Positions 48,278 to 55,792 of a stretch of 64,000 nucleotides of DNA are shown piece by piece. Every line of letters starts with the position of its first letter. Positions within the stretch are counted from its first letter, which is position 1. The notes beneath the pieces are model-generated. The model did no database searches. It was not told where the DNA came from and saw only the letters and a program-made list of their open reading frames with translations. Location: NCBI RefSeq assembly GCF_014897985.1, contig NZ_JABUZA010000026.1, positions 1 to 64,000 of the forward strand. Reading direction: 5' to 3'. The DNA is from Halomonas colorata. Its GTDB lineage: Bacteria; Pseudomonadota; Gammaproteobacteria; Pseudomonadales; Halomonadaceae. Position numbers and translations under genes: made by a program.

Positions 48278-49341
48278 GCACGCAGACAAGCGCCATGGCA
48301 GCCAACCACATCCCCACTGAAAACGTCGATACAGCCCAGCCACTGTTGCAAATTCGCGATCTTAAAAAGCGCTTTTCGCTATCAGGTGATTTTCTTGACC
48401 AGCTGCGCTTTAAAGGCGGCAAGCTTATTCGTCACCAGGAGCACGTTCACGCCATTAACGGGGTCAACCTCGAGATCAACCGTGGCGAAGCACTCTGCGT
48501 GGTGGGTGAGTCCGGCTGCGGTAAATCCACCGTTGCCCGTACGGTGATGGGGCTGCTTTCACCTTCAGAAGGCGAAATTCATTATGACGGCCAGCGAATC
48601 GATCATTTAAGCTCGCGTCAGTTGCTGCCCTATCGCAAGCGCATGCAGATGATTTTTCAAAACCCCTACGCCTCGCTTAACCCGCGCATGACCATTCAGC
48701 AAACGCTGGAAGAACCCCTGCGCCTGCACCATCCAAACTGGAATCGGCAACAGATTGCCGACAAAGTTAAAGACGTTATGGGCTCGGTGGGTATCGACCC
48801 CGACTGGGGAAAGCGGTTTGGTCATGAGTTTTCCGGCGGCCAGCGCCAGCGTATTGCCATTGCCCGTGCGCTGGCGGTGGATCCTGAGTTTATCGTCGCC
48901 GACGAGCCCATTTCGGCCTTGGATGTGTCAATTCAGGCGCAGGTGTTGAATCTCTTGATGGAAGCCCAAAACGCGCGCAATTTAACCTACCTGTTCATTA
49001 CCCACGACTTGGCCGTTGTTGAGCATTTTGGTACACGCGTCGCGGTCATGTACCTAGGTACCGTGTGCGAAATAGCCACTACTGCAACGCTGTTTGCCAA
49101 ACCTCGTCATCCCTATACCCAGGCACTGCTCTCTTCGATTCCACGCCTTGAAGATGACCGACCACAGCATATTCGCCTTAAGGGCGAAGTGCCGACCCCG
49201 GTCAATCTACCTAGCGGCTGTGTGTTTCATGGCCGCTGCCCGTACGCTAACGCGCGCTGCATCCAGGAAATTCCCCAGTTGCAAATGCAGGATGACGGTA
49301 CGCGGGTTGCGTGTCACGCTGTTGAGGAAGGCCGCCTATGA
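48274..49341 (+). CDS. Peptide ABC transporter ATP-binding protein, DppF-like
   Basis: The second ATPase, 355 residues. Walker A is GESGCGKST, the signature FSGGQRQR and Walker B FIVADEPISALD. The C-terminal GCVFHGRCPYA motif matches the peptide-transporter subfamily. AAGGAGG lies in the end of the preceding gene. It completes a five-gene transporter that is followed by a regulator and a peptidase. Confidence 0.94.
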   Translation: MSTQTSAMAANHIPTENVDTAQPLLQIRDLKKRFSLSGDFLDQLRFKGGKLIRHQEHVHAINGVNLEINRGEALCVVGESGCGKSTVARTVMGLLSPSEGEIHYDGQRIDHLSSRQLLPYRKRMQMIFQNPYASLNPRMTIQQTLEEPLRLHHPNWNRQQIADKVKDVMGSVGIDPDWGKRFGHEFSGGQRQRIAIARALAVDPEFIVADEPISALDVSIQAQVLNLLMEAQNARNLTYLFITHDLAVVEHFGTRVAVMYLGTVCEIATTATLFAKPRHPYTQALLSSIPRLEDDRPQHIRLKGEVPTPVNLPSGCVFHGRCPYANARCIQEIPQLQMQDDGTRVACHAVEEGRL

Positions 49342-49387
49342 TTAGGTATTCATTGGCCAAGCAAGTCATCTCACTGCGGGGTATCGC

Positions 49388-50299
49388 ATGGAAATTCGCT
49401 GGCTAGAAGACTTTATTGCCCTGGCCAGAACACGGCATTTTTCGCGCGCAGCCGACGATCAACATGTCACCCAGCCCACCTTCTCTCGGCGCATTAAACT
49501 GCTGGAAGAAGAAATGGGCGTTACGCTGATCAATCGTCAGACGTTACCACTTTCGTTAACACCCGCGGGCGAGGAGTTTCTTACGCTCTGCGAGCAGGTA
49601 ACGGAACGGGTACGCTTGACGCGTGATCGCCTGCGGGAAATTAATGCCGGCCAGCAGCGACGCATTATGGTGGCGGCCCCGCAGAGCCTGCTTGGCCATT
49701 TCCTGCCGGAATGGCTCGCCTCGACCGGCTGGCAGGATCGGGTACAGCCCTACTTGCGAGCCACCGGCTGGGTAGCCAACGATTATTTTCAAGCCTTGGC
49801 ACGCGCGGAGTGCGACCTAGCCATTTGTTACTGGCCTGTGGGGCGCTGCGATCTGGAAATCGATACTAGCGCCAGCACTTACAAGGTCATCGGTCATGAA
49901 CGACTGATACCGGTTACCGGCCTAAGTTCGCAAGGCGAGCCCAGTGCGGCATTGCCGGGAACACGCGCTCATCCCTCGCCCTGGCTCGCCTATCCAAAGC
50001 GAGGCCTGCTCGGCTCTGCGATAAAGGCTCATTTGGCCAGATTGCCACACAGCACCTACCTGAATGCGCAAAGCGAAAACCTATACGCAGCCGGTATTAA
50101 AGAGCTTGTACTGCTTGGGTACGGCATGAGCTGGCTTCCCGAGCGCAGCGTCGCGAAAGAGCTTACCCAGGGCACCCTGGTAAGAGCAGGCGATAGCCGC
50201 TGGGATGTACCCATGGAGCTGCGCTTGTATCGACATCAACTTCAGCGCCACGCCGAATTGGATAAATTCTGGAGCGAACTCGCCCCTTCACGTAGTTAA
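49388..50299 (+). CDS. LysR-family regulator of the peptide-transport locus
   Basis: A 303-residue regulator. The N-terminal helix-turn-helix (WLEDFIALARTRHFSRAA, then VTQPTFSRRIKLLEEEMG) is followed by a periplasmic-binding-like effector domain. It lies 46 bp after the transporter ATPase and 14 bp before pepQ on the same strand, so it is probably part of the operon and may respond to a peptide or amino acid. The target is inferred from position only. Confidence 0.88.
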   Translation: MEIRWLEDFIALARTRHFSRAADDQHVTQPTFSRRIKLLEEEMGVTLINRQTLPLSLTPAGEEFLTLCEQVTERVRLTRDRLREINAGQQRRIMVAAPQSLLGHFLPEWLASTGWQDRVQPYLRATGWVANDYFQALARAECDLAICYWPVGRCDLEIDTSASTYKVIGHERLIPVTGLSSQGEPSAALPGTRAHPSPWLAYPKRGLLGSAIKAHLARLPHSTYLNAQSENLYAAGIKELVLLGYGMSWLPERSVAKELTQGTLVRAGDSRWDVPMELRLYRHQLQRHAELDKFWSELAPSRS

Positions 50300-50313
50300 C
50301 AGGATACGCTTGC

Positions 50314-51612
50314 ATGTCAACGACGCTTTTCAACCTGCAGCTTGAACATATCGCTCATTTGCAACGCGCATATGAACAGGTGCTAACTAAATCCGGCTTT
50401 GACAGCTTGGCGATTTATAGCGGTCACGCTGACTACCATTTTGCTGACGATCATGCCGCCTCTTTTCAGACCTATGGCCACTTTATGCACTGGGTGGGGC
50501 TTGCGGATATTCAGCACAGCTGGTTGGTCATTGCGCCGAATACGCGCCCTCAGCTCTATCTTTATGCGCCGGATGATTTTTGGCATCTACCTACAAAGCT
50601 CCCGGAAGAGCCCTGGGTATCCGCCATAGATGTGCATTTATGCAGCACTAAAACCGCTCCGACGTTTACGGGCAAAGCCGTCGTAATTGGCGATATTGAA
50701 AGCGTTAGTACCGATATCAGCCAGGCGCTGAAGGCGGACGTGGCTCCTAATGCGCTTGTTCAGGCACTTGATGAGCTGCGTATGTTCAAAACGCCTTATG
50801 AAGTAGCCTGCCTGCGAGAAGCCAACCGGCTGGCCATTGCAGGCCATCAGGCGGCGCAAACCGCATTTATTGGTGCCTCGGGTGAGCTTGATATTCAACT
50901 GGCATACCTTGCCGCTAGCCGACAGCGCGAATCAAACGTTCCCTATCAAAATATTATTGGCTTGAATAACCATGCCGGTGTCCTGCACTACCAACACTAT
51001 GACTTAACGCCTCCCAAACAGCGTTTTAGCCTGCTGGTGGATGCCGGGCGGCGCTTTCGAGGTTACTGCGCGGATATAACGCGTACCTATGCCGGGCCCG
51101 ATGCGCCCGCCGTTTTTGGCGAACTGGTGAACGCCCTGCATCGCCTGAAAGATGAGATGGTTGAGAGCATCGTGCCCAACGTTGATTACGTTGGGCTGCA
51201 TAAACAGATGCACCACTCTCTGGGAAATATCCTGGTCGCTCACGATCTTTTTAAAGGCAGCGCCCAGCAAGCCGTTGAAGAAGGCGTTACGCGTGCTTTC
51301 TGTCCACATGGGCTAGGTCATTCGCTGGGTCTTCAGGTCCATGACGTCGCGGGCTTACGACATCCAGATGGCACCCCTGCTCCTGCGCCCACTGAGCATC
51401 CTGCGCTGCGTTTAACACGCACGCTCAAGCCTGGCATGGTCGTGACTATCGAACCGGGGCTCTATTTTATACCCATGCTCTTGAAACCGTTGCGTGATAA
51501 AGCGTTGCCCATTAACTGGACGCTGGTTGATCAGCTGCTGCCTTGTGGTGGGATCCGTATTGAAGATAACGTGCTGGTCACCGAATCCAGCTTCGAGAAC
51601 CTGACGCCTTGA
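50314..51612 (+). CDS. pepQ: Xaa-Pro dipeptidase (PepQ)
   Basis: A cytoplasmic metallo-peptidase that splits dipeptides with C-terminal proline. The five metal ligands of the pita-bread fold can be seen: Asp in VDAGRRF, Asp in ADITRTY, His in HGLGHSLGLQVHD, Glu in TIEPGLYF and Glu in RIEDNVLV. The N-terminal domain (LEHIAHLQRAYEQVLTKSGF) and the length of 432 residues fit PepQ (443 in E. coli) rather than aminopeptidase P. AGGA precedes the ATG. Placement after a peptide importer suggests it processes imported peptides. Confidence 0.92.
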   Translation: MSTTLFNLQLEHIAHLQRAYEQVLTKSGFDSLAIYSGHADYHFADDHAASFQTYGHFMHWVGLADIQHSWLVIAPNTRPQLYLYAPDDFWHLPTKLPEEPWVSAIDVHLCSTKTAPTFTGKAVVIGDIESVSTDISQALKADVAPNALVQALDELRMFKTPYEVACLREANRLAIAGHQAAQTAFIGASGELDIQLAYLAASRQRESNVPYQNIIGLNNHAGVLHYQHYDLTPPKQRFSLLVDAGRRFRGYCADITRTYAGPDAPAVFGELVNALHRLKDEMVESIVPNVDYVGLHKQMHHSLGNILVAHDLFKGSAQQAVEEGVTRAFCPHGLGHSLGLQVHDVAGLRHPDGTPAPAPTEHPALRLTRTLKPGMVVTIEPGLYFIPMLLKPLRDKALPINWTLVDQLLPCGGIRIEDNVLVTESSFENLTP

Positions 51613-51663
51613 GCCTCCCAGACTCGAAGGGGTCGTCCCTCTGACGCTGACGATTTTAACCAA

Positions 51664-52440
51664 TCAGATCCTGAAAAGCCGGCGGGTATTGTCGCGAATG
51701 GCCTCGGCAATCTCCTCCGGCGACTCTTCGCGAATCTCACAAAGGCTATTCCAGATGTGGCGAATACGCTCAGGGCGATTGGGCTCGCCCTGAAACCCTT
51801 GCACCGGCATATCCGGCGAGTCGGTCTCGAGCAAAAGCGATGAAAGCGGGAGGCGCGAAAGCGTTCGGCGGGTCTTGGTGGCCCGCTCGTACGTTAGCGT
51901 GCCGCCCACGCCGATATAATACCCTGCCTCGATGAAAGCCCGTGCCTGCTGCTCGCTGCCGGCATAACCGTGCACTACCCCGGTCCTTGGTAGCTCGACT
52001 CGCCTTAGGTGCATCGCGAGCTTGTCGTGGGCGCGCCTGGAGTGAAGGATCACAGGCAGCTCGAACTTTCGCGCCAGACGCAGCTGCGATTGAAGCAGCG
52101 CCTCCTGCCTTTCGAACTGCGGGTCCTCGATGTAAAGATCCAGCCCGATCTCCCCGATCGCCACTAGCTTGCTAGGTCTTTGGCGAAGCCATACCTCGAG
52201 CCGGTCGAGATGCGCCTCTTCGAACTCGCCGATTGCCATCGGATGAATGCCGAGCGCGGCGTAAACCGGGTCGAAGCGCTCGGCCAGCGCCATCACCCCG
52301 CCGAAGCGCTCGGCTGTTACGCCCACCGCAATGATTTTTTCGACCCCGGCCTCGCTCGCCCACGCAAGACTCTGCGCTTCATTATCCGCGAAGGGGGGGA
52401 AATCGAAGTGGCAATGGGTATCAACGAAGAATGTGGTCAT
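51664..52440 (-). CDS. yjjV: TatD-family metal-dependent hydrolase YjjV
   Basis: A TIM-barrel hydrolase of 258 residues, most like YjjV among the TatD paralogues (FFVDTHCHFDFPPF, PVILHSRRAHDKLAMHLRR, LLLETDSPDMPVQGFQGEPN). The metal ligands are His-x-His in DTHCHF, Glu in GEIGLD, His in ILHSRR, His in VVHGYAG and Asp in ETDSPD. The true substrate is uncertain, and TatD proteins act as nucleases on 3' ends or damaged DNA. AAGGAG lies 6-7 nt upstream. Its codons look richer in C/G than its neighbours. It converges with pepQ. Confidence 0.92.
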   Translation of the reverse strand: MTTFFVDTHCHFDFPPFADNEAQSLAWASEAGVEKIIAVGVTAERFGGVMALAERFDPVYAALGIHPMAIGEFEEAHLDRLEVWLRQRPSKLVAIGEIGLDLYIEDPQFERQEALLQSQLRLARKFELPVILHSRRAHDKLAMHLRRVELPRTGVVHGYAGSEQQARAFIEAGYYIGVGGTLTYERATKTRRTLSRLPLSSLLLETDSPDMPVQGFQGEPNRPERIRHIWNSLCEIREESPEEIAEAIRDNTRRLFRI

Positions 52441-52495
52441 GTGGCTACTCCTTTACCGTTAGAGATAGCTTAAAAGCGGGTAAATCGAACATACA

Positions 52496-52524
52496 CAAAA
52501 ACGCCCGGCGTTTGCCGAGCGTTT
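52496..52524 (-). terminator. Rho-independent terminator of ompW
   Basis: On the minus strand AAAACGCTCGGC pairs with GCCGGGCGTTTT across an AAAC loop (one G-U wobble), continuing into a UUUUU run. It lies about 30 bp past the ompW stop. Confidence 0.88.
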
Positions 52525-52556
52525 TGAGATGACTAACGTCGATCAATCAGAGGACG

Positions 52557-53165
52557 TTAGAAGCGGTAAGTAACACCACCGCCGATCGTTACCGGGTTCA
52601 TGTCTACTTTACCTACCGTGTCACCACCAACGCGTACATCAGTGTCGACATCGGCATAGCTTACATAACCGTTCAACAGAATATTTTCAGTTACCGCTAG
52701 GTCAACGCCTGCCTGGCCGATAGCGCCATAGCTTGCTTTAACATCAACGTTTTCCGGCTCGCCAGAAAAACGCGTGTAGTTCAGACCCGCACCAACGTAA
52801 GGCTGTACGCGTGAATCCATTCCACCCAGCGGGTAGTAGTTCACTAGCAGATTAACGGGCAAGCGGTCGATGCTGCCGATATCGCCTGCATTAGCAGTGT
52901 TCAGCTGGTGCTCAAATTTCTCAGAGCTATTGAGCTCAACACCCACTTTATCGGTAAACAGGTAACCAGCGCCGAAGGTGAAGCCGCTCTCGTTTTGAAC
53001 ATTCAGTTCATCGCCAAGGATATTACCGTTGCCTGAACCGGTATCCGTTTTAGCGTAACCACCGCGGACAAATGCATCGCCTGCGTTATATGCCAACGCC
53101 GCCTGGCTTGCCAGGGCAAAACCAGCAGTAATCACAGCGGCTGAAATCAATTTTAAGTTGCGCAT
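52557..53165 (-). CDS. ompW: OmpW-family outer-membrane protein
   Basis: A small eight-stranded outer-membrane barrel, 202 residues. A signal peptide (MRNLKLISAAVITAGFALAS...LAYN) is followed by the OmpW pattern: GDAFVRGGYAKT, FGAGYLFTDKVGVELN, LPVNLLVNYYPLGG with VQPYVGAGLNYTRF, and a terminal aromatic (GGGVTYRF). The ATG at 53165 has GAGG 9 nt upstream. An ATG at 53174 would leave no spacing. OmpW proteins are linked to uptake of small hydrophobic molecules and to stress. A small hairpin (GCCGG-ACAA-CCGGC, 53197-53210) lies in the leader and a terminator lies further upstream. Confidence 0.9.
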   Translation of the reverse strand: MRNLKLISAAVITAGFALASQAALAYNAGDAFVRGGYAKTDTGSGNGNILGDELNVQNESGFTFGAGYLFTDKVGVELNSSEKFEHQLNTANAGDIGSIDRLPVNLLVNYYPLGGMDSRVQPYVGAGLNYTRFSGEPENVDVKASYGAIGQAGVDLAVTENILLNGYVSYADVDTDVRVGGDTVGKVDMNPVTIGGGVTYRF

Positions 53166-53308
53166 TTGGTTCATCCTCTTTGCGTTTTAGCTGGGAACAG
53201 CGCCGGACAACCGGCTTGCCTATACAATATATACTATTCGAACAGTGTTTCCAAATTATGTGTGGAATTTTTTTATACTTTTGTACAAGTTTAATTTTCA
53301 TTAGACAT

Positions 53309-53333
53309 AAAAAAAGACCTCCCGAAGGAGGCC
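53309..53333 (-). terminator. UUCG-loop terminator upstream of ompW
   Basis: On the minus strand GGCCTCC-TTCG-GGAGGTC forms a 7-bp stem (one G-U) with a UUCG tetraloop, followed by seven Ts (53309-53315). It lies about 145 bp before the ompW start, and the base of the stem coincides with the stop codon of the small ORF at 53333-53437. It could end a short independent transcript or act as an attenuator for ompW. Confidence 0.85.
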
Positions 53334-53437
53334 TAGGTGGAGCACGCCAGCTCACTCTGTGTACCGCGCGGCATGTTCACCGCGCCGGTGTTGCAAAGAA
53401 GGGAAAGCAACCGACTATTGCTGATTACTCTGTTCAT
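53333..53437 (-). CDS. Candidate 34-residue leader peptide or small-RNA-encoded ORF
   Basis: A short ORF starting MNRVISNSRLLSLL and ending SELACST. It lies between a promoter-like TATAAT (53513-53518) and the UUCG terminator, and its TAG is at the base of that hairpin. It has no strong ribosome-binding site (AGG is 12 nt upstream), and its sequence resembles no protein I know. Chance is a real possibility for so short an ORF. The arrangement, not the peptide itself, is the reason for listing it. The same interval could be a non-coding RNA of about 200 nt. Confidence 0.35.
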   Translation of the reverse strand: MNRVISNSRLLSLLCNTGAVNMPRGTQSELACST

Positions 53438-53512
53438 TTGCTGCTTGCCTAATACATAGCGAACCGTGTGCCACTTTTACAAAAAATCATAAAAATCATT
53501 AGCATATAAAAA

Positions 53513-53540
53513 ATTATAACAATTACAGATGGCTAACAAA
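53513..53540 (-). promoter_or_regulatory. Promoter of the short transcript upstream of ompW
   Basis: On the minus strand a perfect TATAAT (53513-53518) follows TTGTTA (53534-53539) at 15 bp, or TTTGTT (53535-53540) at 16 bp. The surrounding DNA is A/T-rich. Transcription would begin near 53506 and run leftwards into the small ORF, the terminator and, on read-through, ompW. The 53438-53637 stretch holds no other supported gene. Confidence 0.5.
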
Positions 53541-53637
53541 TTCTTTATAAGCTATGGCTGCACCAGCGCAGCCCATTTTTAAGTAGTGTTGCCTTATAAA
53601 CGTACAACCTTCTTCATGTGTACTTTAATGCGCGCTT

Positions 53638-55434
53638 TTAAGCACTATGGTGAACAGGCTGCAGACCAAAGACTGGCGTCTCCATCCCTTCCATTCGAGC
53701 TTTTAGCTGCAGCGCCAAATAGTGGGAGTAATGGCGCGATTGGTGCAGATTCCCGCCGTGAAACCAGAGCGAATCTTGTTGGGTTGGCTTCCACATATTG
53801 CGAAGCTCCCCTTCCCACGGGCCAGGATCTTTAGTGGTATCAGAACCCAGTCCCCAGCATTTGCCCACTTTATCGGCCACCTCCTGAGATATAAGCCGCG
53901 CTGCCCAGCCATTCATAGAACCATAGCCCGTAGCGTAAACGATTAAATCGGCGGGTAATTCACTGCCATCACTCAGCGTGATGGAGCGCTTGTTAACCCA
54001 CTCAATCCCCACGCCGCTGCGCAGCTTAATATCGCCGTTGGCGATCAAGTCACAGGCTCCTACATCAATGTAATACCCTGAACCTCTGCGCAAATATTTT
54101 AAAAATAAACCAGAGTCGTCGTCGCCAAAATCAAGCATAAAGCCAGCATCTTCTAGCTTTTTATAAAAGGCGGCATCGCGCTTGCGTACCGCGTTAAATG
54201 CCGGACGCTGAAAATCCGGTAGTACTTTATAAGGGATAGAGGCAAAAAGAAGGTCGGCTTTGTCATGAGTAATACCGCTGGCAACGGCTTCCTCTGAGTA
54301 AAGCGGCCCCAGCACCTCTTGCATGAGCGAGTCTGATTTCACAATATGAGTAGATGAGCGCTGCAGCATAGTCACGTCAGCATCATGCTCCCAGAGAGCA
54401 GCGGCTATATCGTGAGCGGAATTATTAGAACCGACAATAACGCATTTTTTACCTGTGTAGGCATCCGGTCCAGAGTGTTGACTTGAATGCTGCTGCTCAC
54501 CTTCAAAATCATTCGCGCCTGGAAAATTCGGTACGTTGGGCATACCTGACATACCTGTGGCCATGACCAATTGCTTAGGCTTCAGAGTAACCTCAACACC
54601 GTCTCGCCTAACCTTAACCACCCACTCTCGGGCCGCCTCGTCATAATGAGCGCTCTGACACTCGGTAGAGCTCCAGTAATTGAGCTCCATGACCTTGGTG
54701 TACATTTCCAGCCAGTCACCCACTTTATCCTTCGGGGCAAATACCGGCCAATTTTCTGGAAAAGGGATATAAGGCAGATGGTCGTACCATACTGGATCAT
54801 GTAGGCAGAGCGATTTATAACGCTTACGCCAGGAGTCACCGGCACGTTCATTTCGCTCAATGATAATTGTTGGCACCCCCATTTGCTTAAGCCGCGCGCC
54901 TAAGCCTATGCCACCCTGTCCACCACCGATAATCACGCAGTAGGGCTGCTGAGAATAACCTAACTCTAATTCTTCCCGCTCGCGAGCTTCCTGCCAAGTT
55001 TCACGCTGCTTGTTGGCCCCGTGTTCAGCTCCTTTGGGGCGGTTATGTCTGCGCGGTTCAGGAAAGTCGTTTAACTCCTGCATTGTCGTTAGTAGCGTCC
55101 AGCACTTACCCTCTTTTAAGCGTAAATATCCCTTACCAGTCGCCACCGCTGTTTCAAAGGTAAACCACGCCTCGCAAATATCGCCATTCATGGCCGCTTC
55201 ACCGTCTAGCTTCCAATTGGATGGTCGCGTGTTATCCAGGGTGGCCTTTAGCATGGCTTGAATAGCGTCTTTGCCTTCACAGGTTTTTAAATTCCAGGTG
55301 AAGGAGACAAAGTCTCGCCAGTAGCACTCATCACCAAATAGCGCGAGCACTCGCTGAATATCCTTAGCCTGTAAGGCGTTATCAAATTCACTTAACCAAG
55401 CTTGCGCGATAGCTGTGGCGGTTTGCTGTGTCAT
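53638..55434 (-). CDS. Flavin-containing monooxygenase with N-terminal NTF2/SnoaL-like domain
   Basis: A 598-residue flavoprotein. Residues 1-120 look like an NTF2/SnoaL-type cone (WLSEFDNALQAKDIQRVLAL, ECYWRDFVSFTWNLKTCEGK). The monooxygenase part has the FAD loop GGGQGGIGLGARL (about residue 170), an FxGxxxHS-type stretch (FEGEQQHSSQHSG) and the NADP loop GSNNSAHDIAAALWE. It resembles FMO/YUCCA-like oxygenases that act on N, S or carbonyl groups. The substrate is unknown. A possible sigma-54 promoter lies about 40 nt upstream and the divergent gene encodes a sigma-54 activator, so induction by the substrate is likely. Confidence 0.88.
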   Translation of the reverse strand: MTQQTATAIAQAWLSEFDNALQAKDIQRVLALFGDECYWRDFVSFTWNLKTCEGKDAIQAMLKATLDNTRPSNWKLDGEAAMNGDICEAWFTFETAVATGKGYLRLKEGKCWTLLTTMQELNDFPEPRRHNRPKGAEHGANKQRETWQEAREREELELGYSQQPYCVIIGGGQGGIGLGARLKQMGVPTIIIERNERAGDSWRKRYKSLCLHDPVWYDHLPYIPFPENWPVFAPKDKVGDWLEMYTKVMELNYWSSTECQSAHYDEAAREWVVKVRRDGVEVTLKPKQLVMATGMSGMPNVPNFPGANDFEGEQQHSSQHSGPDAYTGKKCVIVGSNNSAHDIAAALWEHDADVTMLQRSSTHIVKSDSLMQEVLGPLYSEEAVASGITHDKADLLFASIPYKVLPDFQRPAFNAVRKRDAAFYKKLEDAGFMLDFGDDDSGLFLKYLRRGSGYYIDVGACDLIANGDIKLRSGVGIEWVNKRSITLSDGSELPADLIVYATGYGSMNGWAARLISQEVADKVGKCWGLGSDTTKDPGPWEGELRNMWKPTQQDSLWFHGGNLHQSRHYSHYLALQLKARMEGMETPVFGLQPVHHSA

Positions 55435-55471
55435 AACAAGGACTCCGATTCACGATTGTTATTGTGTTAAC

Positions 55472-55486
55472 GCTTACGTCTTGCCA
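55472..55486 (-). promoter_or_regulatory. Candidate sigma-54 (-24/-12) promoter of the monooxygenase gene
   Basis: On the minus strand TGGCAAGACGTAAGC has the invariant GG and GC separated by exactly 10 nt, with a good -24 element (TGGCA) and a poorer -12 element (AAGC in place of TTGC). Transcription would start near 55460, about 26 nt before the ATG, leaving room for the GGAG ribosome-binding site. Confidence 0.55.
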
Positions 55487-55662
55487 GAACTGTTTTCAAA
55501 GACCGTTTTAAGAACCGTTTCACAATAGTCTTCACAACTGCTTTTTATAATGCTTCACAGCATACCTAAGCACCCATCGTGCCAACCCAACCAAAAATTA
55601 AATAAGCAACTGAAAAATAACAAAAAAATAGAGATATTGACGTTACTTAGAGGCGTATTTTC

Positions 55663-55698
55663 TGTAACACTGTTTACAACCCAGCATTACAGGTGTAA
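55663..55698. promoter_or_regulatory. Two palindromes, probable enhancer sites for the sigma-54 activator
   Basis: TGTAA-CACTGT-TTACA (55663-55678) and TTACA-GG-TGTAA (55687-55698) are both palindromes built from the TGTAA/TTACA half-site, with centres 22 bp apart (two helical turns). They lie about 200-235 bp upstream of the predicted monooxygenase start site, where enhancer-type sites are expected, and just before the activator gene, allowing autoregulation. The whole 55435-55792 gap has no supported ORF. Confidence 0.6.
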
Positions 55699-55792
55699 CG
55701 CCCGACTAACGGAGTAATAAAGCTGCGTTGACACCGGCGTCACAATGCTTAGGCTGAAAGAACAAGAACAACTGCGCCAGGTGAGCAACACT

